A DNA stretch of 64,000 bases from Mycolicibacterium aromaticivorans JS19b1 = JCM 16368 (lineage in GTDB: Bacteria > Actinomycetota > Actinomycetes > Mycobacteriales > Mycobacteriaceae). The stretch is from positions 3,410,001-3,474,000 of the forward strand of contig NZ_JALN02000001.1 of the NCBI RefSeq assembly GCF_000559085.1. Reading direction: 5' to 3'. Shown piece by piece: positions 10,461 through 19,589 of this stretch. Numbering within the stretch: position 1 is the stretch's first letter; each line of letters starts with the position of its first letter. Under the pieces are notes generated by a model that was given only the letters and a program-made list of their open reading frames with translations, was not told where the DNA came from and did no database searches. The position numbers and the translations under genes were made by a program.

Positions 10461-10466
10461 AGGAGG
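10461..10466 (+). promoter_or_regulatory. Shine-Dalgarno AGGAGG setting the GPP34 start
   Basis: A perfect AGGAGG lies four bases before GTG 10471, in the frame of the GPP34 gene. The nearby ATG at 10469 is in a different frame. This fixes the start well downstream of the longest open frame. Confidence 0.6.
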
Positions 10467-10470
10467 CGAT

Positions 10471-11160
10471 GTGGGGCGCACCGGCGATCGGTCGTCCGAG
10501 TTCTCCCCCGTGCCCCCGACCCTGCACGGGCAGCTGTTCATGCTCGCGTTCGATCCTCGGAGCGGTCGGTTCGACGGCTACGATCCTCAGCTCTTCGGCT
10601 TTGCGCTGCGGGCCGCGATGCTGACGGACCTGCATCTGCGCGGTTTCCTGGTGGAGCGTGCCGGCGCGCCGGTCCCGGCCCGGGCGGCCAGTCCCGATGA
10701 TCCGATTTTGCGTGCCGAATTCGCCCAGGTGGGCGTTCACAACCGGGCGACTTGGGCGCACTTGATCGCCGACAACCGGCACGAAGCGATCACCGCGGTG
10801 CGGGAACAGCTGGTCGACCAGGGCTGGCTGCGCACTCGGCAGCAGCCCGGTGCCCCGGTGTCCGACGCGGGCCTCGAGCCGTTCGACCAGTGGCGGGTCC
10901 GCACCTTGGCGGACGCGGCGCGCGGGGCGCTGCGAAACGCTGTTGTCGGCCTTCCGGCGGAGCCGTGGCCCGTGGCGTGCGGATTGCTCGCGGTGATGGC
11001 CGAACTGCCTGTCATGGGCGAGTTCTCCGCCGAGGAGCATGGCCGGGGTCGTCTTGACGGGTTGGCGGTCGGCGGTCTGGTGCCTGTCTCGGGGTTGATC
11101 GAAACGATCCGGGAGCGTCGCGGGGGCAGCTGTCCGGGGTTGATGGGCGGGTCATCGTGA
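10471..11160 (+). CDS. GPP34 (GOLPH3/Vps74-like) family protein
   Basis: A 229-residue, mostly helical protein of the GPP34 family, whose eukaryotic members bind phosphoinositides on Golgi membranes and retain glycosyltransferases. Actinobacterial members are common but of unknown role. Family features seen are LHGQLFMLAFDPRSGRF, the LFGFALRAAMLTDLHLRG helix, the DDPILRAEF segment and the QGWLRTRQQ turn. The N-terminal LFMLA replaces the usual LPEELYLL core. It overlaps a small acidic open frame by four bases. Start supported by AGGAGG. Confidence 0.75.
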   Translation: MGRTGDRSSEFSPVPPTLHGQLFMLAFDPRSGRFDGYDPQLFGFALRAAMLTDLHLRGFLVERAGAPVPARAASPDDPILRAEFAQVGVHNRATWAHLIADNRHEAITAVREQLVDQGWLRTRQQPGAPVSDAGLEPFDQWRVRTLADAARGALRNAVVGLPAEPWPVACGLLAVMAELPVMGEFSAEEHGRGRLDGLAVGGLVPVSGLIETIRERRGGSCPGLMGGSS

Positions 11161-11285
11161 CGGCCGGACGGCCTCGGCACCTGTCGTCGGTGCCCCCGCC
11201 GGACAGCTCGGACGACGATCCCGACCCGCCGGACCAGGAGGATCCCGAACCGCCAGACGACGAGGCCGGCGTGCTGTTGTGGTGA
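11157..11285 (+). CDS. Possible 42-residue acidic small protein
   Basis: GTG 11157 overlaps the GPP34 stop in a GTGA junction and opens 42 codons ending VLLW. The product is rich in Asp, Glu and Pro (SSDDDPDPPDQEDPEPPDDE) with no hydrophobic helix. Third codon positions are mostly G or C and the junction resembles other coupled pairs here, which favour translation; the small size leaves doubt. It ends 12 bases before the copper ATPase promoter. Confidence 0.4.
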   Translation: MTAGRPRHLSSVPPPDSSDDDPDPPDQEDPEPPDDEAGVLLW

Positions 11286-11297
11286 TTCAGGAGACAC

Positions 11298-11325
11298 TGG
11301 ACAAGATACCCCCTAGGGGTATCAT
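11298..11325 (+). promoter_or_regulatory. Copper-ATPase promoter with CsoR/RicR-type operator
   Basis: ATACCCCCTAGGGGTAT at 11306-11322 is a palindrome with seven-base arms and a three-base centre, matching the TACCC...GGGTA core bound by CsoR-family copper repressors. It fills the spacer between TGGACA (11298-11303) and TATCAT (11320-11325), 16 bases apart. The -10 ends seven bases before ATG 11333, so the transcript is probably leaderless. Confidence 0.6.
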
Positions 11326-11332
11326 CGGGCTT

Positions 11333-13450
<2,118 letters not shown>

Positions 13451-13471
13451 CTCCTCCGCGAAACCGACGAT

Positions 13472-13488
13472 TCGCAGAAGAACTGCGA
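13472..13488 (+). terminator. Short hairpin after the copper ATPase
   Basis: TCGCAG-AAGAA-CTGCGA forms a perfect six-base stem 22 bases after the ATPase stop. There is no T-tract, so termination is only suggested by position. Confidence 0.3.
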
Positions 13489-13523
13489 GGCGAGACCTGC
13501 ATTTCGTGAATCTCGGCGACGGG

Positions 13524-13537
13524 GTGACGCTCGTCAC
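13524..13537. promoter_or_regulatory. Palindrome upstream of the DUF2236-TetR pair
   Basis: GTGACG-CT-CGTCAC is a perfect palindrome with a two-base centre, 44 bases before the oxygenase start. It is the tightest symmetrical site in this gap and a candidate operator for the TetR protein encoded in the same operon. A second weaker symmetry (GTAACA-C-TGTTGC) follows near 13565-13577. Confidence 0.3.
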
Positions 13538-13580
13538 GAACCGGTTGGTACAAAGTGCGAAATCTGTAACACTGTTGCAC

Positions 13581-14456
13581 ATGACGGAACTCGCCGAATC
13601 TGACTCCGCGACCGACGCCCTGCCGCTGGGCCCGCAGTCACTGGTGTGGCGCTACTTCGGCGACAACCGGATGTTCCTCATCGGCCCGCGTCCGGCGGTG
13701 CTGCAGAACATGCTCGCCGAACTCGGCCAGGGTGTGCTCGACCATTCGGTGTGGTTCGCCGACACCGCGGCCCGGATCAAGCGCTCGTTGCCGCCGATCT
13801 TCATGACCGTCTACGGCAGCGAAGACGACAACGCCGGCGTCAGCGTCCGCGACTTCCACCACAACATCAAGGGCGATATGCCTGGCCCACCAGGAAAGGC
13901 CGGCCGCTACCACGCGCTGGATCCCGACACCTACTACTGGGCGCACGCCACCTTCTTCGATCAGGCGCTGTACTTCGCCGACACCTTCGTCAAGCGCCTC
14001 TCGCGCGAGGAGAAGGAGCAGATGTATCTGGAGTCCAAGACCTGGTATCGCCGCTACGGCGTCAGCGACCGCCCGATGCCCGCCGACTACGCCGAGTTCG
14101 AGCGCTACTGGGACCGGATGATCAACGAGGTGCTGGTCGCGCATCGAACGGCCGTTTACGGCGTCGGCTACGTCACCAAGGGATTCCCGCGGCCCAAAGC
14201 CGTCAACCCGATCGTCTGGCGGCTGGTGGCACCGGTCTTCAACCCCATCGCGGCGTTTCTGACCACCGGGGGGATGCCACCGCGCACCCGCGAGATCCTC
14301 GGCCTGCCATGGAGTGATCGCAAGGAGCGCAATTACCAGCGCTTCGCGGCGTTCTGGCGCTCGCGTCCGGTGAACTGGCTGTGGGATCATCTTCCGATGA
14401 ATGTCCGCTACAACCGCTACGCCGCAAAGGGTTTCGCGCAGGCAGGGCATGCCTGA
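13581..14456 (+). CDS. DUF2236 (MpaB/Lcp-like) oxygenase family protein
   Basis: A 291-residue DUF2236 protein. The family includes fungal MpaB and latex-clearing protein Lcp, haem b oxygenases that cleave hydrocarbon double bonds. Characteristic pieces are [26 protein letters not shown] near the N-terminus, [19 protein letters not shown] around residues 107-125 (His residues suited to haem ligation), and the W/Y-rich middle. Start ATG 13581. It overlaps the TetR gene by eight bases. Substrate unknown. Confidence 0.85.
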   Translation: MTELAESDSATDALPLGPQSLVWRYFGDNRMFLIGPRPAVLQNMLAELGQGVLDHSVWFADTAARIKRSLPPIFMTVYGSEDDNAGVSVRDFHHNIKGDMPGPPGKAGRYHALDPDTYYWAHATFFDQALYFADTFVKRLSREEKEQMYLESKTWYRRYGVSDRPMPADYAEFERYWDRMINEVLVAHRTAVYGVGYVTKGFPRPKAVNPIVWRLVAPVFNPIAAFLTTGGMPPRTREILGLPWSDRKERNYQRFAAFWRSRPVNWLWDHLPMNVRYNRYAAKGFAQAGHA

Positions 14457-15036
14457 CCAGTCGACCGAAGCGATACTCGACGCCGCGCTCGTCGAGTTCG
14501 ATCGTCATGGCATCCGCCGGGTTGCCCTTGATGACGTCGCCCGCCGGGCCGGGGTGAGCCGGACGACGATCTACCGTCGCTTCGCCAACAAGGACGACCT
14601 GGTGGCCGCGGTGATGGACCGGGAAAACCTACGGTTGTTCCACGACATCGCCGAGGAATTGAAAACCGCCCGCCCGCAGTCGAATTACTACGTCGAAGCG
14701 TTCACCCAGGCGATCCTGCGAACCAGACGGCACCGGGTGCTCAACCGCATGGTGGTCGACGAGCCGGCGCTGACGCTGGAACTGGCCCGGTTGCACTACG
14801 GTGCCGCGGTCCAGCGGATCGAGGCGGCGCTGCGGGTGATCTTTCCGCCCGGCTTCGCCGACCGGATCGGGCCGCAGGCCGTCCATGAGCTGGCCGACAA
14901 CATCTGGCGCTACGCGTTGATGGCGATGCTGTTGCCCAGCCCGGTTCCGCTCGAAACTGCCGACGATATAAGGGCTTTCGCGACCAAGCACTTCCTGCCC
15001 AGCCTGCCCGATGAGCTGCGGGTAGTACCGGTCTAA
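14449..15036 (+). CDS. TetR family transcriptional regulator
   Basis: A 195-residue regulator starting at ATG 14449 inside the end of the DUF2236 gene, behind a weak AGGCAGGG. The N-terminal helix-turn-helix is clear ([43 protein letters not shown], residues 9-51); the ligand-binding helices follow. Co-transcription with the oxygenase suggests it controls that gene, probably through palindromes before 13581. A longer start at 14401 would add 16 non-conserved residues. Confidence 0.88.
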   Translation: MPDQSTEAILDAALVEFDRHGIRRVALDDVARRAGVSRTTIYRRFANKDDLVAAVMDRENLRLFHDIAEELKTARPQSNYYVEAFTQAILRTRRHRVLNRMVVDEPALTLELARLHYGAAVQRIEAALRVIFPPGFADRIGPQAVHELADNIWRYALMAMLLPSPVPLETADDIRAFATKHFLPSLPDELRVVPV

Positions 15037-15254
15037 GTACCGGCTGGGCAGTCCAAGTCCACATACGCCACGGGCGCTGCCTCGTGGACACCGGTGACGG
15101 TGCACTGGGACAGCCCACCGCTCGGCTGACCGTTGAATTGGACCTGGTAACCCTGGGCCTGCAGTTCGCTGACGATATCGGGAGCCGATCCGGTTCCAGA
15201 GGACACGACGTGGGCAATGCCGACGAGTGCTGCTGCAATGAGGTTGGTGTACAT
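15033..15254 (-). CDS. Small secreted protein, function unknown
   Basis: A 73-residue protein with an N-terminal signal sequence ([20 protein letters not shown]) and a short mature part with two cysteines (QCTVTG and DLDCPAG) likely to form a disulphide outside the cell. The body ([16 protein letters not shown]) resembles small exported mycobacterial proteins often found in multiple copies. It is convergent with the TetR gene, overlapping by four bases. No catalytic residues are seen. Confidence 0.7.
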   Translation of the reverse strand: MYTNLIAAALVGIAHVVSSGTGSAPDIVSELQAQGYQVQFNGQPSGGLSQCTVTGVHEAAPVAYVDLDCPAGT

Positions 15255-15284
15255 ACCGTTAGATATGCACCCAGGTTACAGCTC

Positions 15285-15995
15285 TCAGGTCGTCCGGGGT
15301 GGTGGTGCAAGAACCTCCACGAGCCCGTTGCGCTCGCGGACTTCGAAGTGCGGCAACGGGTTCGGTGCTATCGGAAGGGCATGCGTAACCACCATGCCGG
15401 CCGGTGAGAACGACGTCGAGTGGCACGGACAGCGCAGCCGGTCATCGCCCTGGTCGAACCACAGCTTGCAGCCCTGGTGGGTGCACACGCCGGACACCGC
15501 ATCGACCCGGCCGTTGACCCGACGCACGAATCCACTGACTGCACCAAGGTCGAACGCGTGCACCGCCCCCTCGGGCAGGTCCCCGCTGGCGGTCACGGTC
15601 TGCCAGGACCCGTCGGTGGGTACCAACTCCGCGTCGGCGACTTGTTCTTCGTCGGTCTGCGGTCGGATCACCATCCGATCGACCGCAACCCCGGCGACCG
15701 CGGCGGTTGCCGCGGCGGAGGTGCCGACGATCACCTGTCGGCGGGTGGCCGACATTGTTCGCTTTGCCGGTGCTGTGCTCGTCGAAGTTGCCGGATCCGA
15801 GGACATGTCGGCGGCCAGCCGGGCTTTGAGCCCTTCGATGAACTCCGGTCGTGGTTCGCCGGCGTCTTCGCGGGCGGCGGTGAGGTCGATAGCGGTGCGC
15901 AGCTGGGCCGCCTCGAACTCGTCGGGGGTGAATCCCCGCGGCTGTCGGCCTGCCAGCATGTCGTCTATGTAGTGGCGAAGATCGCGGCGGGTCAT
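15285..15995 (-). CDS. Membrane Rieske [2Fe-2S] protein with putative anti-sigma N-terminal domain
   Basis: 236 residues in three parts. Residues 1-80 form a charged soluble domain (LRHYIDDMLAGRQPRGFTP...). Residues 80-107 hold a twin-arginine-like TRRQVIVG and a hydrophobic anchor. From about 120 a Rieske domain shows CTHQGC (Cys171, His173) and CPCH (Cys189, His192); Cys176 and Cys191 are placed for the usual disulphide. Its start overlaps the ECF sigma stop in an ATGA junction, the typical position of a cognate anti-sigma factor. I infer a redox-responsive membrane regulator; a plain electron carrier is the alternative. Confidence 0.8.
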   Translation of the reverse strand: MTRRDLRHYIDDMLAGRQPRGFTPDEFEAAQLRTAIDLTAAREDAGEPRPEFIEGLKARLAADMSSDPATSTSTAPAKRTMSATRRQVIVGTSAAATAAVAGVAVDRMVIRPQTDEEQVADAELVPTDGSWQTVTASGDLPEGAVHAFDLGAVSGFVRRVNGRVDAVSGVCTHQGCKLWFDQGDDRLRCPCHSTSFSPAGMVVTHALPIAPNPLPHFEVRERNGLVEVLAPPPRTT

Positions 15996-16552
15996 GGCAG
16001 GGCCCCCTCGCTGATCTGTGCGGCCAGCCGCAACGCTCGATGCTGCAACACTTTCGCGTTCGCGACGCTGATGCCGAGCGTACTGGCCGCCTCCCGCACC
16101 GAACAGCCTTGGAGGAACCGCAGTTCCAGTACCCGTCGATAGTTGTCGGGCAGGGCGCCGAGAAGGGCGGCGACGCGCTGCGGAGCGGTGCTCGGCGCGG
16201 CGGGACCGAACGCGGTGGCCGGCACGTCCTCGATGGTGGTGATCTCGGTGCCCAGGGTGGCGCGCCAATGCGCGGCCAGCACGGTGCGGGCGGTGGCCCG
16301 CAGGTAGGCACGCACTTCGGCGATGCTGGCAGTCAAACGCAGCGGGCGCATCGCGGCCAGGAAGACCTCCGAGGTCAGGTCCTCGGCGTCGGCGCGGTTT
16401 CCCACCCGGCCGAAGATCAGCCGGTAGACCCACGTGACGTTGTCGTCGTAGACGGATTCCCAATCCGGATAGCGCGCTTCGGCGACCAGGCGAAGCTCGG
16501 GTCGCGGGCGTGGATCGTCGTCCGCCGCCATCATCGGTTGCCTTCCGCTCAT
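15992..16552 (-). CDS. ECF-type RNA polymerase sigma factor
   Basis: A 186-residue sigma-70 family protein with only regions 2 and 4. Region 2 shows YDDNVTWVYRLIFGRVGNRADAEDLTSEVF (residues 35-64); region 4 shows LPDNYRRVLELRFLQGCSVREAASTLGISVANAKVLQHRAL. It should direct polymerase to a small extracytoplasmic-stress regulon. It is co-transcribed with the Rieske membrane protein and divergent from the cupredoxin gene across an inverted repeat that may hold both promoters. ATG codons at residues 7 and 8 are alternative starts. Confidence 0.92.
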   Translation of the reverse strand: MSGRQPMMAADDDPRPRPELRLVAEARYPDWESVYDDNVTWVYRLIFGRVGNRADAEDLTSEVFLAAMRPLRLTASIAEVRAYLRATARTVLAAHWRATLGTEITTIEDVPATAFGPAAPSTAPQRVAALLGALPDNYRRVLELRFLQGCSVREAASTLGISVANAKVLQHRALRLAAQISEGALP

Positions 16553-16564
16553 CGATAAGAGATA

Positions 16565-16604
16565 GGCGGCGGGGTTACCCGACCGTCGGCGTGTAACCGC
16601 CGCC
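16565..16604. promoter_or_regulatory. Inverted repeat between sigma factor and cupredoxin genes
   Basis: GGCGGCGGGGTTAC (16565-16578) faces GTAACCGCCGCC (16593-16604), identical apart from two extra G in the left arm. Each arm read outward gives GTAACC followed by a GCCGCC run and a TCTT some 20 bases on, so the same promoter-like motif points at both divergent genes. GTAACC resembles ECF -35 elements; the -10 positions are not clear. Confidence 0.5.
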
Positions 16605-16663
16605 CTACCTCTTGATGAGACGGTCCGCGCCGCGGACTTGGTTCAGCCGAGGAGGCAGTTTTC

Positions 16664-17113
16664 ATGCACCACACCCGCACCGCTCTGGCGTGCCTGGCGG
16701 TCGTCGTCGGCGCCGCAGCATGCGCCACACCGCCGAAGGCTCCGGCACCGACGGTCGACTTCGGGCCCAATGGCGGCACATCGGTCGGCATGCCGGGGAT
16801 GTCGAACATGCCGGGAATGCCGATGCCTCAGGCAACGACAACCGTCGCCGCCCCGCCCGTCGCCGGAACGGCAGTGAACATCACGAATTTCGCGTTCGCA
16901 CCGGCCACCCTGACCGTCAAGGTAGGCGACACCGTCACCTGGACGAACAAGGACGAGGAGCCGCACACCGTCGTCGCAAACGACGGCTCGTTCCACTCGC
17001 CGGGTCTGGACGCCAACGCCACATACAGCTTCACATTCACGAAGGCAGGCAGCTTCGACTACATCTGCAGCATCCACCCGTTCATGCACGGCACCGTGGT
17101 GGTGAGCGCATGA
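16664..17113 (+). CDS. Cupredoxin-domain lipoprotein (type I copper)
   Basis: A 149-residue exported protein. A signal peptide ends in lipobox GAAAC (Cys20), so it should be anchored outside the membrane. A Met-rich linker (GMPGMSNMPGMPMP, 42-55) may bind copper. From about 66 comes a plastocyanin-like beta fold with ligands His101 (EPHTVV), Cys135 and His138 (YICSIHP), and Met141 as axial ligand. It probably carries electrons or buffers copper at the cell surface. GAGGAGG-like Shine-Dalgarno precedes ATG 16664. It overlaps the phosphoesterase gene by four bases. Confidence 0.9.
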   Translation: MHHTRTALACLAVVVGAAACATPPKAPAPTVDFGPNGGTSVGMPGMSNMPGMPMPQATTTVAAPPVAGTAVNITNFAFAPATLTVKVGDTVTWTNKDEEPHTVVANDGSFHSPGLDANATYSFTFTKAGSFDYICSIHPFMHGTVVVSA

Positions 17114-18033
17114 CCGGCGACCCGCACCAGATGAGCAGACGCCAGCTGATCAGGCACGGCGCCTGGTTCGGCGCGGCTGTCGGGCTGGCGGTCGTCGGCG
17201 GCGAGGTGCTGTCCCACGTCGCGAGCGCCCCGGCCGCCACCGACACCCGGCCCACCCTGCGCTTCGCTCAGATCAGCGACAGTCATATCGGGTTCACCGG
17301 CGCCGCCAACGCCGACGTGACGGGATCGTTCGAGCGGGCCATCCGGCAGGTCAACAAACTCGGGTACACGCCCGATTTCGTGATCCACACCGGTGACCTC
17401 ACACATCTGGCGACCCCCACCCAGTTCGACCAGGTCAACCAGATGCTGGGCGCTCTCAAGACCCCGCACGTCTTCACCGTGCCGGGTGAGCACGATTCGG
17501 TCGACGACGCCGGGCAGAAGTACCGGTCGGTGTTCGGGGCGGGCACCCGCGGTGACGGCTGGTACAGCTTCGACATCGCGGGTGTCCATGTCATCGGGTT
17601 GGTCAACACGCTGAACCTGAAGAAGCTGGGGCATCTTGGAGCCGACCAGCTGGAGTTCGTCGAGAAGGACGTGGCGCCGCTGTCGTCGGACACCCCCATC
17701 ATCGTGTTCAGCCACATCCCGCTGTTCGCGATGTACCCCGACTGGGGCTGGGGCACCGACGACGCCACCCAGGCGCTGAGCTACCTGCGCCGGTTCTCGT
17801 CGGTGACGTGCCTTAACGGTCATGTCCACCAACTGTTTTCCAAGACCGAGGACAACGTCACGTTCTACAGCGCCACCACCACGGCCTACCCGCTGCCGCA
17901 CCCCGGCGACGGGCCCGCCCCCAAGCCGCTGACCCTGCCCGCCGGTCAATTGCATGACGCCCTCGGCATCCGCGAGGTCAGCTACACCCGCGGCCAGAAC
18001 GTGCTCGCCCTGAAAGAGGAGACCCTGCAATGA
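17110..18033 (+). CDS. Tat-exported calcineurin-like metallophosphoesterase
   Basis: A 307-residue phosphoesterase with an N-terminal Tat signal (MSRRQLIRHGAWFGAAVGLAVVG, residues 8-30). Two-metal site motifs appear in order: ISDSHIGF, HTGDLTHL, PGEHDSVDD (GEHD in place of the usual GNHD), FSHIPLF and LNGHVHQ. It should hydrolyse a phosphoester outside the cytoplasm after folding with its metals. ATG 17110 overlaps the cupredoxin stop; the open frame upstream is antisense-like and was not used. The next membrane protein overlaps by four bases. Confidence 0.9.
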   Translation: MTGDPHQMSRRQLIRHGAWFGAAVGLAVVGGEVLSHVASAPAATDTRPTLRFAQISDSHIGFTGAANADVTGSFERAIRQVNKLGYTPDFVIHTGDLTHLATPTQFDQVNQMLGALKTPHVFTVPGEHDSVDDAGQKYRSVFGAGTRGDGWYSFDIAGVHVIGLVNTLNLKKLGHLGADQLEFVEKDVAPLSSDTPIIVFSHIPLFAMYPDWGWGTDDATQALSYLRRFSSVTCLNGHVHQLFSKTEDNVTFYSATTTAYPLPHPGDGPAPKPLTLPAGQLHDALGIREVSYTRGQNVLALKEETLQ

Positions 18034-18422
18034 CCCGTCTGCTGAATCTCGGAATCGCGGCGAGCCTGCTGGTGAGCGCGGCCAGCCACGGCTATCTCTA
18101 CCTGCACGGATACTCCTCCATTCCGGCCATCGGGCGGGGGTTCCTGGTGCTGACGAGCGTCTTCGTCGCGCTGGCCATCCTGATCGCGGTCGGCGGGCCG
18201 GTCTGGTTGCGCGCGGTGGCGTTGATGGCCGCGCTCGGTTCGCTGGGGGCCTTCGTGATGTCGCGCACGATCGGGCTGCAGGGGTTCATCGAGCATGGCT
18301 GGCAGCCGGCGCCGCACGCGTTTATCAGCGTGCTGGCCGAGGCGATCACCGTGGCGCTCTGCGGGTGGTCGTTGGTCAGGAGCGGGTCAGCAGTACCGCG
18401 GACTCGAACGGCAGCATCCTGA
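18030..18422 (+). CDS. Four-helix membrane protein in the cupredoxin cluster
   Basis: A 130-residue protein with four hydrophobic segments (LGIAASLLVSAASHGYLYL, FLVLTSVFVALAILIAV, AVALMAALGSLGAFVMS, AFISVLAEAITVALCGW) and His residues at helix ends (SHGYLYLHGY, IEHGWQPAPH). The overlap with the phosphoesterase puts it in the same operon. It could anchor or electron-couple the exported partners, but no motif proves that. Its 3' end overlaps the convergent nitroreductase gene by 47 bases. Confidence 0.75.
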   Translation: MTRLLNLGIAASLLVSAASHGYLYLHGYSSIPAIGRGFLVLTSVFVALAILIAVGGPVWLRAVALMAALGSLGAFVMSRTIGLQGFIEHGWQPAPHAFISVLAEAITVALCGWSLVRSGSAVPRTRTAAS

Positions 18423-18768
18423 AGAGTGGACGCCAAGCTCCTGAAACATGATGGGCAGCGTCAGTTTTGGGCATCACCCGCGGATTGCTGACGGCGAAGG
18501 TCCGTCCGTAGCGGGTGAGCCGCCCGCCGCCGGCCGCGGTGATGTTCTTGAGCCAGTCGCGATTGGGCCCGTAGGTGAGCAGGATCGCGATGCCGTCGTC
18601 GGTGGTGAACACGGTCAGCGGGGTGCGGTAGTGCGCGCCGGAGCGGCGTCCGACGTGCTCGAGGATCCCCATCGTCGGAACGAAGCCGGCCCACAATCGC
18701 TGCACCGGGTTGGTGACGTGCCGGTTGAACCTGGCCAGCCACTGCGGAAGTTGCATCACTCGATCCAA
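18376..18768 (-). CDS. F420-dependent (Ddn-type) nitroreductase family protein
   Basis: A 130-residue split-barrel protein of the deazaflavin-dependent nitroreductase family typified by Ddn (Rv3547). Seen are LWAGFVPTMGILEHVGRRSGAHYRTPLTVF, the DDGIAILLTYGPNRDWLKNITAAGGGRL core that binds F420 phosphate and ring, and a short C-terminal helix ending LLTRS. Such proteins reduce quinones or nitro compounds with F420H2. A Met at residue 5 is an alternative start. A broken paralogue lies head-to-head at 18817-19063. Confidence 0.88.
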   Translation of the reverse strand: MDRVMQLPQWLARFNRHVTNPVQRLWAGFVPTMGILEHVGRRSGAHYRTPLTVFTTDDGIAILLTYGPNRDWLKNITAAGGGRLTRYGRTFAVSNPRVMPKTDAAHHVSGAWRPLFRMLPFESAVLLTRS

Positions 18769-18816
18769 CTCCTAGCCTGGGCGTACCTCAAGGCCCGTGG
18801 TGAGCGGACGAAGGTT

Positions 18817-19063
18817 TTGATCAAGATCGCGATGGCCACCGGCGTCTCGGGCAGCGAGACGCTGACAGTGACGGCCCGCAACAGCGGGCAGGAGCAGACA
18901 ATTCCGGCGCTCACCGTCGAGGTCGACGGCGTCCGGTCCCTGGTGTCGACGCCCGGCGATTCTTCCCGCCTACCGCGCGAAAGCCGGCAAGGCGGCCGAC
19001 GGGTACTTCACCAAGCTGCCCGACCTCGCCGACCACCCGGTGTTCAGCGTGACGCCGCTGTGA
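18817..19063 (+). pseudogene. Remnant of a Ddn-type nitroreductase gene, internally deleted and frameshifted
   Basis: Frame 1 reads LIKIAMATGVSGSETLTVTARNSGQ...IPALTVEVDGVRSLVSTPGDS, the N-terminal half of the family. The text then continues in frame 2 as AILPAYRAKAGKAADGYFTKLPDLADHPVFSVTPL and a stop at 19061-19063, its C-terminal tail. The middle with the F420-binding WVRNLRAAGG core is gone. No credible start codon or Shine-Dalgarno precedes it. The 3' end overlaps the nfu gene by 20 bases. Confidence 0.7.
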
Positions 19064-19589
19064 GGGTCAGGTTTAGGCCGCCACCGTCTGAATTCAACTC
19101 GATGACGTCAGGGCAACGGCGGCGAAGCTCTCCGACCAGCCGCTGTTGCAATGTGCGTTCTGCTGCAGCGCAACTCTCGCATGCGCCACCGAGGCGAATC
19201 GTCACTATGTCGCCCAGTCGCTCGGCGGTCACCGACCCACCGTGGGAGCGGACGAAGTCGCCGACAAATCCGTCCAGTAGGTCCCCGGTCACCCGTTCGA
19301 GAATCTCTCCGGGCGCCGGCTCGATCAACCATCCCGCCGGCTCCGCCAGTGCTGCTCGCAGTGCTGTCTGAATCGCGGGTCCGTAGTCACGCCACGACAA
19401 GCCCTCGCGTAGCCACAGCCAGACCCCGGCGTGCTCGACCAGTCCCTTGCTCAACGTTCCATCGGCAAACCGATCACCCAGGTCACCGGGTGCTCCCAGA
19501 ATGCGTCCTGCGTCCATGCCTTCGGTGGGAGCCACCCAGCGCACTGCGTCGGGTTCACCGGTCACCCGTTCGGCGTGCAACGTGATCAC
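19044..19589 (-). CDS. NifU/Nfu-type iron-sulphur scaffold protein
   Basis: A 181-residue protein starting at GTG 19589, which overlaps the feoB stop by four bases. The N-terminal half (about 1-85) resembles the Nfu N-terminal domain (ERVTGEPDAVRWVAPTEGMDAGRIL). The C-terminal NifU domain carries LGGACESCAAAERTLQQRL with the CxxC that holds a labile [4Fe-4S] cluster. As third gene of the feo operon it may take newly imported Fe(II) into cluster assembly. An upstream start would run into feoB coding sequence. Confidence 0.85.
   Translation of the reverse strand: MITLHAERVTGEPDAVRWVAPTEGMDAGRILGAPGDLGDRFADGTLSKGLVEHAGVWLWLREGLSWRDYGPAIQTALRAALAEPAGWLIEPAPGEILERVTGDLLDGFVGDFVRSHGGSVTAERLGDIVTIRLGGACESCAAAERTLQQRLVGELRRRCPDVIELNSDGGGLNLTLTAASR

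Noticed and set aside
10341..10541. N-terminal extension of the amidohydrolase
   Set aside because: The added 67 residues are Pro/Arg/Ser-rich without homology and would overlap the GPP34 gene start; ATG 10340 gives the usual family start.
16612..17109. N-terminal extension of the phosphoesterase frame over the cupredoxin gene
   Set aside because: The Arg-rich translation is out of frame with the cupredoxin, which has a lipobox and copper ligands; a Tat signal starts at 17110.
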